Source: JAHJQQ01 sp964458835 (GTDB lineage Bacteria; Pseudomonadota; Gammaproteobacteria; Thiohalobacterales; Thiohalobacteraceae). From it: DNA of 11,729 bases. This document shows, in pieces, positions 1 to 6,776 of the stretch. The notes beneath the pieces were generated by a model. It ran no database searches and was not told the DNA's origin. It saw only the letters and a list, made by a program, of their open reading frames with translations. The DNA lies in contig CAYWKV010000087.1 in NCBI GenBank assembly GCA_964458835.1, positions 1 through 11,729 of the forward strand, given 5' to 3'. Numbering within the stretch: the first letter of the stretch is position 1; every line of letters begins with the position of its first letter. Both the position numbers and the translations under genes were made by a program.

Positions 1-53
1 AGGAGATCAAGGCCGCCTACGAGACCATCAAGGCCGCGCGCGGGAATGGATGA
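1..53 (+). CDS. djlA: C-terminal end of a DjlA-like DnaJ-domain co-chaperone (partial)
   Basis: The window opens inside a reading frame that ends at TGA 51-53. The last residues read EIKAAYETIKAARGNG, which resembles the final helix of the J domain at the extreme C terminus of DjlA (E. coli and Pseudomonas DjlA end with a similar EIQ-AYE-IK pattern). DjlA is an inner-membrane co-chaperone of DnaK with its J domain in the cytoplasm. In Pseudomonas, djlA lies some genes upstream of rpe, which fits this location. Only 16 codons are visible, so the assignment rests on one short helix plus context. A palindromic repeat begins 5 nt after the stop codon. Confidence 0.5.
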   Translation, partial: EIKAAYETIKAARGNG

Positions 54-58
54 CCGTT

Positions 59-293
59 TACCGCAAAGGACGCCAGGGCGCGCAAAGGTAAAATCTTAGC
101 CACGGAAAACACGGAAAGCACGGACGATAGGAATAATAAAAACAAAGACGCTAATCTGGTATCGGTCAGGCCATGCCGCCGGCGTTCGTCAGTCATCAAC
201 AGCTAAGCGGCATTGATCATTTCCGTGCTTTCCGTGTTTTCCGTGGCAAAGATGTTTTCGCTTTTCTTCGCGCGGCTTTGCGTCCTTTGTGGT
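59..293. repeat. nested palindromic repeat, type A inside type E
   Basis: Two inverted repeats are nested. The outer arms (60-79 and 274-293) match at 16 of 20 positions and are built from CGCAAAGGA-like units. The inner arms (99-124 and 222-247) are a perfect 26-bp inverted repeat made of ACGGAA units spaced 9 nt apart, ending GCC on the outside. The inner loop of 97 nt (125-221) is less GC-rich and has no convincing ORF. The element fills the space between the convergent ends of the djlA-like and copD-like genes. It could act as a bidirectional 3' hairpin, but there is no T-tract for a canonical intrinsic terminator. Confidence 0.85.
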
Positions 294-305
294 TGAAGTC
301 GCTTT

Positions 306-773
306 CTAGAGATACCGCCCGCCGCCGGCGATCGCGACGACGATCAGTCCGAGGATGAGGTTGATGCCGACGGTGCGGCGGATACGCGCGAGCTGGGCGC
401 CGCCGGCCGGCCAGTCCGCGGCCGCGACCGCGCGCCGCAGGCGCCGGAAGGGTGCGAAATACAGGTGCAGGTAGAGCAGGATCATCAGCCAGCCCAGCCC
501 CTGCATCAGGTGCACGTGCAGGCCGGCCTGGCCCAAGCCGCCGAAGACGCCGAATACCATTGCGTAGCCGGTGACGGGCAGCAGGACGACGGCGATCCAC
601 ACCCACGGAAAGAAGCGCTGGAAGGTGCCCGTCCACAACGGCAGCCGCTGCGGCGGCTGCAGCAGCGTCGCCGCGGCGGGACGCAGCGCCATGTAGGCGA
701 AGAACATGCCACCGACCCAGACGGTGGCGGCCAGCAGATGCAGAATGATGAGCACGGGCATGAGATTGTTCAT
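306..773 (-). CDS. CopD-like small integral membrane protein
   Basis: This 155-residue protein has about four hydrophobic segments (roughly residues 5-30, 55-77, 88-108 and 134-151). Its N-terminal signature HLLAATVWVGG is typical of the CopD/copper-resistance-D family and related small membrane proteins. Histidines at 12, 86, 88 and 103 lie in or near the membrane segments and could bind metal or haem, as proposed for this family. It starts at ATG 771-773 with AAGG 8 nt upstream. The start overlaps the stop of the upstream hydrolase gene by 4 nt (ATGA), so the two are probably translationally coupled. Substrate and role cannot be read from the sequence, and copper transport is only a family-level label. 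Confidence 0.75.
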   Translation of the reverse strand: MNNLMPVLIILHLLAATVWVGGMFFAYMALRPAAATLLQPPQRLPLWTGTFQRFFPWVWIAVVLLPVTGYAMVFGVFGGLGQAGLHVHLMQGLGWLMILLYLHLYFAPFRRLRRAVAAADWPAGGAQLARIRRTVGINLILGLIVVAIAGGGRYL

Positions 774-1627
774 GGTGTCGCCTTGTCGCTTGCAGGGGGT
801 TCGGGTTGTGCCGCGCCCGCAGAGGGTTCGGCACCGTCGGCCGCGACGTTCTGCTCCAGCCAGCCGCGCACGCTGCGTACCAGCTCGTCTTCCAGGCCGA
901 TGAAGAAATGGTCCGCGCCCTCGACCTCGATCTGGCGGAACCGGTCGTGGCCGGCCCTGCGCATGGCGGCCGCGCGCGGCCGGACCGCGTTCAGCACGGT
1001 GTCCAGGTCACGGCTGCCGTACAGATCCAGGATGGGTAGCTTCACGCTGGCAAGATGCGCCGTGGTGTCGAGCTGCGGGTCGAGGTCGCTGCCACTCATG
1101 CCGATGGCGACGAAGCCGCGCAGGCCCATGCCGCCCTGGTTCGCCAGCGTGGCACTGGCCATGGTGGCGCCGAGGCTGTGGGCGACGATCGCCACGGGTT
1201 CGATGCCGCGTGCCTGCATGAACGCCATGGCCGCCCGGATGCGCGGCCCCGCCTCCGCGATCAGGGGAATGTAGTCCTGCACCCCGGCCTCGTTGGGCAG
1301 GACCGGCATCTGGATGGACAGGGTCGCCCAGCCGTGATCCGGCAGCCCGGTACGCAACGGGTAGATCACGTCGGCCCAGTCGGGGTGCACGCCGATGCCG
1401 TGCAGGACGATGACGCCGCCCTTCGGCGTGCCGCTCTGCTCTTCCGTAAAGATACCGAGGAATTTGTGGCCGTCCGCCTCCAGCCACTCCGCCTCGCCGA
1501 CCAGCAGGGCGTCGCCGATCTGCTCGGCCCAGCGCCGTTCCTTGTCCGTATCGGACGCAACGGCCCCCGCCAGTGCCGTGAGTGCCGACAAAAAAACAAG
1601 CGAGCTCAAGACTTTTTGCAATCTCAT
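770..1627 (-). CDS. secreted DUF3530-type alpha/beta hydrolase
   Basis: The protein has 285 residues. Residues 1-24 form a signal peptide (MRLQK, a hydrophobic stretch, then AVA before SD), so it should be exported to the periplasm. The rest is an alpha/beta hydrolase: the strand VIVLHG at 72-77, the nucleophile elbow AHSLGA with Ser151, a likely acid Asp207 (GSRD) and His240 (GADHF) complete a catalytic triad. The wording (GEAEWLEADG, LHGIGVHPDW, GWATLSIQMPVL) fits the DUF3530 family, whose substrate is unknown. The C-terminal 25 residues are Ala/Pro/Glu-rich and probably disordered. I chose ATG 1625-1627 because GGGAGAT lies just upstream and a signal peptide follows. A frame extension to 1792 would add 55 unlikely residues. 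It is coupled by ATGA to the CopD-like gene and divergent from rpe. Confidence 0.85.
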   Translation of the reverse strand: MRLQKVLSSLVFLSALTALAGAVASDTDKERRWAEQIGDALLVGEAEWLEADGHKFLGIFTEEQSGTPKGGVIVLHGIGVHPDWADVIYPLRTGLPDHGWATLSIQMPVLPNEAGVQDYIPLIAEAGPRIRAAMAFMQARGIEPVAIVAHSLGATMASATLANQGGMGLRGFVAIGMSGSDLDPQLDTTAHLASVKLPILDLYGSRDLDTVLNAVRPRAAAMRRAGHDRFRQIEVEGADHFFIGLEDELVRSVRGWLEQNVAADGAEPSAGAAQPEPPASDKATP

Positions 1628-1706
1628 GGTGATCTCCCGGTGGTGCCGGCGCGCATTCGGCGCGGCCTGCGGGCGGGGCGGCGTCAACGGCCGCGATCGC
1701 CGATGG

Positions 1707-1735
1707 CTGAAAATCGGTCCGCGATACGGTACATT
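1707..1735 (+). promoter_or_regulatory. possible sigma-70 promoter for rpe
   Basis: CTGAAA (1707-1712) is followed after exactly 17 nt by TACATT (1730-1735). Each hexamer matches the sigma-70 consensus at 4 of 6 positions. Transcription would start near 1742, giving a leader of about 50 nt before rpe. This is the best candidate I found in the 164-nt divergent spacer, but matches of this quality occur by chance. Confidence 0.3.
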
Positions 1736-1791
1736 GCGCAACTTTACGCGCTCGGACGAGCCCCCGGCAACGCATTCGGAGAGCCAAGACA

Positions 1792-2484
1792 ATGGCGGAT
1801 TACAAGATTGCCCCTTCCATCCTCTCGGCGGACTTCGCGCGTCTGGGCGAAGAGGTCAAGAACGTGCTGGACGCCGGCGCCGACATCGTACATTTCGACG
1901 TGATGGACAACCACTATGTCCCCAACCTGACCATCGGTCCGCTGGTGTGCGACGCACTGCGCAAGTTCGGTATCAAGGCCGACATCGACGTGCACCTGAT
2001 GGTCAAGCCGGTCGATCGCATCATCCCCGACTTCGCCAAGGCCGGGGCGACCTACATCACCTTCCATCCGGAGGCGAGCGAGCACATCGACCGCACCCTG
2101 CAGCTCATCAAGAGCGAAGGCTGCAAGTCGGGCCTGGTGTTCAACCCGGCCACCCCCCTGGACTATCTGAAGTACGTGATGGACAAGGTCGACATGATCC
2201 TGCTGATGTCGGTCAACCCGGGCTTCGGCGGCCAGAGCTTCATTCCGGCCACCCTCGACAAGCTCCGCGAGGCGCGCAAGCTGATCGATGCCTCGGGCCG
2301 CGACATCCGCCTGGAGATCGACGGCGGCGTGAAGGTCGACAACATCCGCGAGATCGCCGCGGCGGGTGCCGATACCTTCGTCGCCGGCTCGGCCATCTTC
2401 AATGCCGCCAGGGACGGCGACCCGAACCGCTACGACAGCGTCGTCAAGGCGATGCGCGACGAGCTGGCGAAGGTTGCCGCGTAG
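1792..2484 (+). CDS. rpe: ribulose-phosphate 3-epimerase
   Basis: A 230-residue TIM-barrel enzyme, the usual length for the family. It interconverts ribulose 5-phosphate and xylulose 5-phosphate in the pentose phosphate pathway (and the Calvin cycle, if the host has one). Recognisable parts are IAPSILSADF (Ser9), the metal and catalytic residues His34 and Asp36 in VHFDVMDNHYVPN, His68 in DVHLMV, the phosphate-loop motif MSVNPGFGGQ at 139-148, and the second catalytic Asp177 in LEIDGGV. The start ATG has GGAGAG 8 nt upstream. It is the first gene of a plus-strand run that continues with gph and the trp genes, the order known from Pseudomonas. A type C palindrome separates it from gph. Confidence 0.97.
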   Translation: MADYKIAPSILSADFARLGEEVKNVLDAGADIVHFDVMDNHYVPNLTIGPLVCDALRKFGIKADIDVHLMVKPVDRIIPDFAKAGATYITFHPEASEHIDRTLQLIKSEGCKSGLVFNPATPLDYLKYVMDKVDMILLMSVNPGFGGQSFIPATLDKLREARKLIDASGRDIRLEIDGGVKVDNIREIAAAGADTFVAGSAIFNAARDGDPNRYDSVVKAMRDELAKVAA

Positions 2485-2502
2485 AGAACAGCCCCAACCA
2501 GA

Positions 2503-2570
2503 TGTAGGAGCGGCCTGGGCCGCAGAACCGGCGGTATGCCGAGTTGTCCGCGGTCCAGGCCGCTCCCACA
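2503..2570. repeat. type C palindromic repeat (TGTAGGAGCG family)
   Basis: The arms are 2503-2523 and 2550-2570 and match at 19 of 21 positions. The left arm begins TGTAGGAGCGGCC. The loop is 26 nt. It lies 18 nt after the rpe stop codon and ends 13 nt before the gph start. REP-like repeats of this type are common in Gammaproteobacteria. In the mRNA it would form a strong hairpin between rpe and gph. There is no T-tract. Confidence 0.85.
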
Positions 2571-2583
2571 TGGATGCAGATTC

Positions 2584-3261
2584 ATGCTGAAAAAACCACA
2601 GATGATCCTGATCGACGTGGACGGCACACTGGTGGACAGCGTGCCCGACCTGACGTACTGCGTCGATGAAATGATGAAGGCGCTGGGCCGCCCGGTCCAC
2701 GGCGAGGCCAAGGTGCGCAACTGGGTCGGCAACGGCGTCGAACGCCTGGTACAGCGGGCGCTGATCGGCCGGCTCGACGGCGAGCCGGACGAGGCCGACT
2801 ACGGCAAGGCCTACCCGATCTTTCTGGACCTGTACGCCGAGAACACCTCCAAGCGCAGCCGCCTGTACCCGGGTGTCCGCGAGGGGTTGGATTACCTGAA
2901 GGCCGCGGGCTACAAGCTCGGCTGTGTGACCAACAAGGCGGCCCGGTTCACCGAGCCGCTGCTGCGCGACCTGGGGGTGGCGGACGCCTTTTCCATCATC
3001 GTCAGCGGTGATACCCTGCCGCAGAAGAAGCCCGATCCGGCCCCGCTCCTGCACGCCGCCAGGTTCTTCGACGTCGGTCCGGCCCAGGCACTGATGGTCG
3101 GTGACTCGGTGAGCGACGTGAAGGCGGCGCGCGCCGCGGGCTTCCAGATTGTCTGCATGAGCTACGGCTACAATCACGGCGAAGACATCCGCGCGTCCGG
3201 TCCGGATGCGGTGATCGACGCCCTGACGGAGATCCGGCCGCTCCTCGAAGCGGCGGCGTGA
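2584..3261 (+). CDS. gph: phosphoglycolate phosphatase, HAD superfamily
   Basis: With the start at ATG 2584 the protein has 225 residues. All four HAD motifs are present: motif I DVDGTLVDS with Asp11 and Asp13, motif II Thr116 in CVTNK, motif III Lys149 in PQKKPDP, and motif IV GDSVSD with Asp174 and Asp178. The helical cap lies roughly between residues 20 and 95. Gph removes 2-phosphoglycolate, produced by DNA 3'-end repair or by Rubisco oxygenation. The frame is open back to 2536, but those residues come from the palindrome, so 2584 is preferred. There is no good Shine-Dalgarno sequence; ATG 2602 is the alternative. The rpe-gph-trpE order supports the assignment. Other HAD phosphatases share these motifs, so the substrate is inferred from context. 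Confidence 0.9.
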   Translation: MLKKPQMILIDVDGTLVDSVPDLTYCVDEMMKALGRPVHGEAKVRNWVGNGVERLVQRALIGRLDGEPDEADYGKAYPIFLDLYAENTSKRSRLYPGVREGLDYLKAAGYKLGCVTNKAARFTEPLLRDLGVADAFSIIVSGDTLPQKKPDPAPLLHAARFFDVGPAQALMVGDSVSDVKAARAAGFQIVCMSYGYNHGEDIRASGPDAVIDALTEIRPLLEAAA

Positions 3262-3264
3262 ACG

Positions 3265-3312
3265 ATGCACACCCTGAACGAATCGATGCGGGTCTGGCGA
3301 TGGCGCGGCTGA
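3265..3312 (+). CDS. trpL: possible trp leader peptide with two Trp codons
   Basis: A short ORF between gph and trpE reads MHTLNESMRVWRWRG and stops at TGA 3310-3312. An internal ATG at 3286 would give MRVWRWRG. Two of the last six residues are tryptophan, as expected of an attenuation leader. Attenuation of trpE is reported in Pseudomonas. The first ATG lies 3 nt after the gph stop codon in the same frame, so it could be translated by re-initiation; neither ATG has a clear Shine-Dalgarno sequence. TGG is not rare in GC-rich DNA, and I see no intrinsic terminator before trpE, so this is a candidate only. An extended gph C terminus after stop read-through is a less likely reading. Confidence 0.4.
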   Translation: MHTLNESMRVWRWRG

Positions 3313-3347
3313 GGGCCGAGGTTGTCGTTCGTTCCGTATTCGATTCG
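3279..3347 (+). promoter_or_regulatory. long-range pairing across the trpE leader
   Basis: CGAATCGA (3279-3286) is exactly complementary to TCGATTCG (3340-3347). The 8-bp stem would enclose most of the Trp-containing leader ORF and end just before the trpE ribosome-binding site AAGGG (3349-3353). The same left segment (GAACGA, 3276-3281) can instead pair with TCGTTC (3325-3330), so two exclusive folds are possible. This resembles translational or attenuation control, but 8-bp complements arise by chance and no terminator-like hairpin is visible. Confidence 0.3.
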
Positions 3348-3360
3348 CAAGGGTGATTAC

Positions 3361-4845
3361 ATGGATGCCACGCGTTTTTCCGGCCTGGCTGCACAGGGCT
3401 ATAACCGCATTCCGGTCGCGCGCGAAGTGCTCGCCGATCTGGATACCCCCCTCAGCACCTACCTGAAGCTGGCCGACGGCCCGTATTCCTATCTGTTCGA
3501 GTCCGTGCAGGGCGGCGAGAAGTGGGGGCGCTACTCCATCATCGGTCTGCCGTGCCGCACGGTGCTGCGTATCGGCGGACAGCGGATCGACGTGCTGCAG
3601 GACGGCACCGTCGCCGAATCGCACGAGGCCGCCGACCCGCTGGCCTGGATCGAGGAATTCCAGAAGCGCTACAAGGTCGCCGAGATCGAGGGGCTGCCGC
3701 GCTTCAACGGCGGGCTGGTCGGCTATTTCGGCTACGACACCATCCGCTACATCGAGCCGCGTCTCGGGCCGTGCGGCAAGCCCGATCTCCTCAATACACC
3801 GGATATCCTGCTGATGGTGTCGGACGAGGTGGTCGTGTTCGACAACCTGCGCGGCAAGCTGTTCATCGTCGTGCATGCCGACCCGCTGCAGCCCGATGCG
3901 CTGGCGCAGGCCGAGACGCGGCTCGATCAGCTGGACGATATGCTGCGCCGCGCCGCGCCGCGCCACGTGCATCCGGCGGCGAGCAGCGTCGGCGAGGCCG
4001 ATTTCGTCTCGGGTTTCACCCAGGAGGGTTTCGAGGCTGCGGTCGCGCGCAGCAAGGACTACATCGTCGAGGGTGACATCATGCAGGTCGTGCTGTCGCA
4101 GCGGCTGTCGATCCCGGTCAGCTCACGGCCGCTGGACATCTACCGCGCTCTGCGCAGCCTGAATCCCTCGCCGTACATGTTCTATCTGGATCTCGGCGAC
4201 TTCCACATCGTCGGCTCCTCGCCGGAGATCCTCACGCGGCTGGAGGACGGCGTGGTCACGGTGCGGCCCATCGCCGGCACCCGCCCGCGCGGCGCCAGCG
4301 AATCCGAGGATCAGGCGCTGGAGCGCGAGCTGCTCGCCGATCCCAAGGAGCTCGCCGAGCACCTGATGCTGATCGATCTCGGCCGTAACGACGTCGGCCG
4401 CATCGCCAAGACCGGTACGGTGCAGCTCACCGAGAAGATGGTCATCGAACGCTATTCGCACGTGATGCACATCGTCTCCAACGTCAACGGCATGCTCAAG
4501 GACGGCATGAGCGCGATGGACGTGCTGCGGGCGACCTTCCCGGCCGGCACGGTCAGCGGCGCGCCGAAGATCCGCGCCATGGAGATCATCGACGAACTGG
4601 AGCCGGTCAAGCGCGGCGTCTACGCGGGTGCGGTCGGCTACCTGGCCTGGAACGGCAACATGGATACCGCCATCGCCATCCGCACCGCCGTCGTCAAGGA
4701 CGGCATGCTGCACATCCAGGCCGGCGCCGGCATCGTCTACGATTCCGTTCCCAGGTCCGAATGGAACGAGACCATGAACAAGGGGCGTGCGATGTTCCGT
4801 GCGGTGACCATGGCCGAAAAAGGCCTCGGCGGCGCACATAAATAG
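3361..4845 (+). CDS. trpE: anthranilate synthase component I
   Basis: A 494-residue chorismate-utilising enzyme, of typical TrpE length. With TrpG it converts chorismate and glutamine to anthranilate, the first step of tryptophan synthesis. The N-terminal domain (about 15-160) holds LFES at 45-48, the counterpart of the LLES segment that binds inhibitory tryptophan, and GRYSIIG at 56-62. The catalytic domain (about 220-480) shows NPSPYMFYLD at 268-277, PIAGTRPRG, a helix with HLMLIDLGRNDVGR at 334-347, His370 in SHVMHI, FPAGTVSGAPK at 393-403 and QAGAGIVYDSVP. The feedback-binding elements look intact, so it is probably inhibited by tryptophan. ATG 3361 has AAGGG about 7 nt upstream and was preferred to an in-frame TTG at 3322. 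Only 12 nt separate it from trpG. Confidence 0.98.
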   Translation: MDATRFSGLAAQGYNRIPVAREVLADLDTPLSTYLKLADGPYSYLFESVQGGEKWGRYSIIGLPCRTVLRIGGQRIDVLQDGTVAESHEAADPLAWIEEFQKRYKVAEIEGLPRFNGGLVGYFGYDTIRYIEPRLGPCGKPDLLNTPDILLMVSDEVVVFDNLRGKLFIVVHADPLQPDALAQAETRLDQLDDMLRRAAPRHVHPAASSVGEADFVSGFTQEGFEAAVARSKDYIVEGDIMQVVLSQRLSIPVSSRPLDIYRALRSLNPSPYMFYLDLGDFHIVGSSPEILTRLEDGVVTVRPIAGTRPRGASESEDQALERELLADPKELAEHLMLIDLGRNDVGRIAKTGTVQLTEKMVIERYSHVMHIVSNVNGMLKDGMSAMDVLRATFPAGTVSGAPKIRAMEIIDELEPVKRGVYAGAVGYLAWNGNMDTAIAIRTAVVKDGMLHIQAGAGIVYDSVPRSEWNETMNKGRAMFRAVTMAEKGLGGAHK

Positions 4846-4857
4846 GGGGCGTAAATC

Positions 4858-5439
4858 ATGTTGCTGATGATCGACAATTACGACTCCTTCACCTACAACC
4901 TCGTGCAGTATTTCGGTGAGTTGGGGCAGGACGTGCGCGTGTACCGCAACGATCAGATCACGGTCGACGGGATTGCGGCGCTGAAGCCCGGCCACATCGT
5001 TGTCTCGCCGGGGCCGTGCACACCCAACGAGGCCGGCGTGTCAGTCGCGGCGATCCAGGCGTTCGCCGGCAAAATCCCGATCCTCGGCGTGTGCCTCGGC
5101 CATCAGAGCATCGGTCAGGCCTTCGGTGGGAACGTCGTGCACGCGCGGGAGATCATGCATGGCAAGACCTCGATGGTCCATCACAGGAACGCCGGCGTGT
5201 TCCGCGGCCTGGAAAACCCCTTCGAGGCGACGCGCTACCATTCGCTGGTGATCGAAAAGGAAAGTCTGCCGGACTGCCTGGAGATCACAGCCTGGACCCA
5301 GGACGCGAGCGGCAATCTCGACGAGATCATGGGCGTACGCCACAAGACGCTGGCCGTCGAGGGCGTGCAGTTCCACCCCGAATCGATCCTGACCCAACAC
5401 GGTCACGACATGCTGCGGAATTTTCTGGAAAACAGATGA
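4858..5439 (+). CDS. trpG: anthranilate synthase component II, glutamine amidotransferase
   Basis: A 193-residue class I glutamine amidotransferase that releases ammonia from glutamine for TrpE. The triad is visible: Cys79 in GVCLGHQSIG, and His173 and Glu175 in QFHPES. The oxyanion loop is SPGPCTP (50-56), and the start MIDNYDSFTYN is typical. Its ribosome-binding site AGGGGG overlaps the trpE stop codon, so the two subunits are probably made together. The close trpE-trpG spacing differs from Pseudomonas aeruginosa, where trpE is separate from trpGDC. The same subunit can also serve p-aminobenzoate synthesis (PabA) in some bacteria; context favours TrpG. A 30-bp repeat arm begins at the last base of the stop codon. 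Confidence 0.97.
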   Translation: MLLMIDNYDSFTYNLVQYFGELGQDVRVYRNDQITVDGIAALKPGHIVVSPGPCTPNEAGVSVAAIQAFAGKIPILGVCLGHQSIGQAFGGNVVHAREIMHGKTSMVHHRNAGVFRGLENPFEATRYHSLVIEKESLPDCLEITAWTQDASGNLDEIMGVRHKTLAVEGVQFHPESILTQHGHDMLRNFLENR

Positions 5440-5617
5440 TGGCCACGAAATCCGCGAAACCCACGAAAATCTCAAAGGCGAAACCCGGCCACGGAAACGC
5501 ACGGAAGCACACGGAATACAAAGCCCGCCGCATCCTCCGCCTTCCATGTATTTCCGTGGCTGAAATGGGTTTTCCGGACAAGGCATCTTTCGTGGGTTTC
5601 GCGGATTTCGTGGCCAT
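5439..5617. repeat. composite palindrome: type B outer arms
   Basis: The arms 5439-5468 and 5588-5617 form a perfect 30-bp inverted repeat. Each arm begins GGCC on the outer side, followed by ACGAAATCC, GCGAAACCC and ACGAAA units at a 9-nt period. The left arm starts at the last base of the trpG stop codon. A type A palindrome sits inside. The element fills most of the 199-nt trpG-trpD spacer and ends 21 nt before trpD. It would fold into a very stable cruciform or mRNA stem. There is no T-tract. Confidence 0.9.
5488..5560. repeat. type A palindromic repeat nested in type B
   Basis: The outer 20 nt of each end (5488-5507 and 5541-5560) pair at 17 of 20 positions. The plus-strand left side carries three ACGGAA units about 10 nt apart and the right side two. 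The central segment 5508-5545, read on the minus strand, is nearly identical to 10731-10767 downstream of speD (a one-base indel and three substitutions). The two are therefore copies of one element in opposite orientation. Confidence 0.85.
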
Positions 5618-5638
5618 CGACCAAAAGGCAACGAACTG

Positions 5639-6655
5639 ATGGACATGCAGGCAGCCATACGCGCGATCACCGAGGGACGCGATCTCAGCCATGCGGAGAT
5701 GACCGACGTCATGCGCCTCATCATGACCGGGCAGGCGACGCCGGCGCAGATCGGCGGGTTTCTGATCGGCATGCGCATGAAGGGCGAGACGGTCGACGAA
5801 CTGGCTGCCGCCGCGGAGGTGATGCGCGATCTTGCCGCCAGGGTCGAGGTGGGTGGCCCCCATCTGGTCGATATCGTCGGCACCGGCGGTGACGGCAGCA
5901 GCACGTTCAATATTTCCACCGCCAGCACGTTCGTGGTGGCGGCGGCCGGCGGCCGTGTCGCCAAGCACGGCAACCGCGCCGTCTCCAGCAAATCGGGCAG
6001 CGCCGATCTGCTCGAGACGGCCGGCGTGAAGCTCGATCTGCAGCCGGAGCAGGTGCGGCGCTGCATCGACGAGGTCGGCGTAGGCTTCATGTTCGCGCCC
6101 ATGCATCATAGCGCCATGAAGCACGCGGTCGGCCCCCGCAAGGAGATGGCCGTGCGCACCCTGTTCAACCTGCTCGGTCCGCTGACCAACCCGGCCGGCG
6201 CGCCCCATCAGGTACTGGGCGTATTCAGCAATGAATGGGTGAGGCCGGTCGCGGAGGTCTTGAAACAGCTTGGCAGCGTGCACGCGCTGGTCGTGCATGC
6301 GCAGGATGGCATGGACGAGATCAGCGTCGCGGCGCCGACGGAGGTTGCGGAACTCAGGGATGGTCGGATCACCACCTACCGGATCGTGCCGGAAGACTTC
6401 GGCCTCCCGCGCGGCGACATGGCGGCACTCAAGGTGGCCGATGCCCGCGAAAGCCTCTCCATCATCGAAGGCGTGCTGGCCGGCAAGCCGGGGCCCGCGC
6501 GCGATATCGTGCTGCTGAACGCCGGCGCGGCCATCTACGCGGCGGATCTGGTGGATACGTTGACTGCCGGCGTGAAGAGGGCGGCCGAAGTGATCGACAG
6601 CGGCGCGGCGCGCGAGAAGCTGGCTGCGCTGGTGCGGGTGAGCAACAGCGTGTAG
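5639..6655 (+). CDS. trpD: anthranilate phosphoribosyltransferase
   Basis: A 338-residue enzyme that joins anthranilate to phosphoribosyl pyrophosphate, the second committed step to tryptophan. The alpha-helical N-terminal domain includes MRLIMTGQATPAQIGGFLIG (25-44). The PRPP-binding loop is GTGGDGSSTFNIST at 81-94, and KHGNRAVSSKSGSAD at 109-123 is the family signature. The N terminus MDMQAAIRAITEGRDL aligns in pattern with Pseudomonas TrpD, supporting ATG 5639. The ribosome-binding site (AAGG, about 11 nt upstream) is weak and lies between the type B repeat and the start. The stop codon TAG is part of a type D palindrome. In many relatives trpG, trpD and trpC are tightly packed; here both junctions are opened by repeats. 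Confidence 0.97.
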   Translation: MDMQAAIRAITEGRDLSHAEMTDVMRLIMTGQATPAQIGGFLIGMRMKGETVDELAAAAEVMRDLAARVEVGGPHLVDIVGTGGDGSSTFNISTASTFVVAAAGGRVAKHGNRAVSSKSGSADLLETAGVKLDLQPEQVRRCIDEVGVGFMFAPMHHSAMKHAVGPRKEMAVRTLFNLLGPLTNPAGAPHQVLGVFSNEWVRPVAEVLKQLGSVHALVVHAQDGMDEISVAAPTEVAELRDGRITTYRIVPEDFGLPRGDMAALKVADARESLSIIEGVLAGKPGPARDIVLLNAGAAIYAADLVDTLTAGVKRAAEVIDSGAAREKLAALVRVSNSV

Positions 6656-6687
6656 GGTGCGTCGAGGCGCAGCCTGACGCACCCTAC
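6652..6687. repeat. type D palindromic repeat that includes the trpD stop codon
   Basis: The arms GTAGGGTGCGTC (6652-6663) and its exact complement (6676-6687) form a 12-bp stem. An inner AGGC/GCCT stem (6665-6668 with 6672-6675) leaves a 3-nt loop. The TAG stop codon of trpD is bases 2-4 of the left arm. A related copy lies at 10802-10829. No T-tract follows. Confidence 0.85.
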
Positions 6688-6703
6688 TTTGGTTATCGAA
6701 ACG

Positions 6704-6776
6704 CTTGTAGGAGCGGGCTCCGCCCGCGAACGGTTCACAGCCTCGCCGGTTCGCGGGCAGAGCCCGCTCCTACAAG
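6704..6776. repeat. type C palindromic repeat, near-perfect 27-bp arms
   Basis: The arms 6704-6730 and 6750-6776 match at 26 of 27 positions, with a 19-nt loop. The left arm begins CTTGTAGGAGCGGGC. With the type D element just upstream, it fills the 148-nt spacer between trpD and trpC. The trpC ribosome-binding site lies 17 nt past its end. Confidence 0.9.

Noticed and set aside
1628..1792. N-terminal extension of the DUF3530 hydrolase to 1792
   Set aside because: It would place 55 basic residues before a clear signal peptide and overlap the rpe start region. The ATG at 1627 has a good ribosome-binding site.
3306..3318. CGGC/GCCG stem after the leader peptide as a trp attenuator terminator
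   Set aside because: The stem has only 4 bp and no T-tract, so it cannot serve as a classical attenuator.
1744..3972. A 742-residue open frame on the minus strand
   Set aside because: It lies antisense to rpe, gph and trpE, which are certain genes. Long antisense frames are common in GC-rich DNA with strong third-position bias, and the translation shows no recognisable domain.
4123..6682. Several long minus-strand frames opposite trpE, trpG and trpD (up to 451 residues)
   Set aside because: They are shadows of well-identified genes. Two run straight through the palindromic spacer between trpG and trpD, which is not coding.
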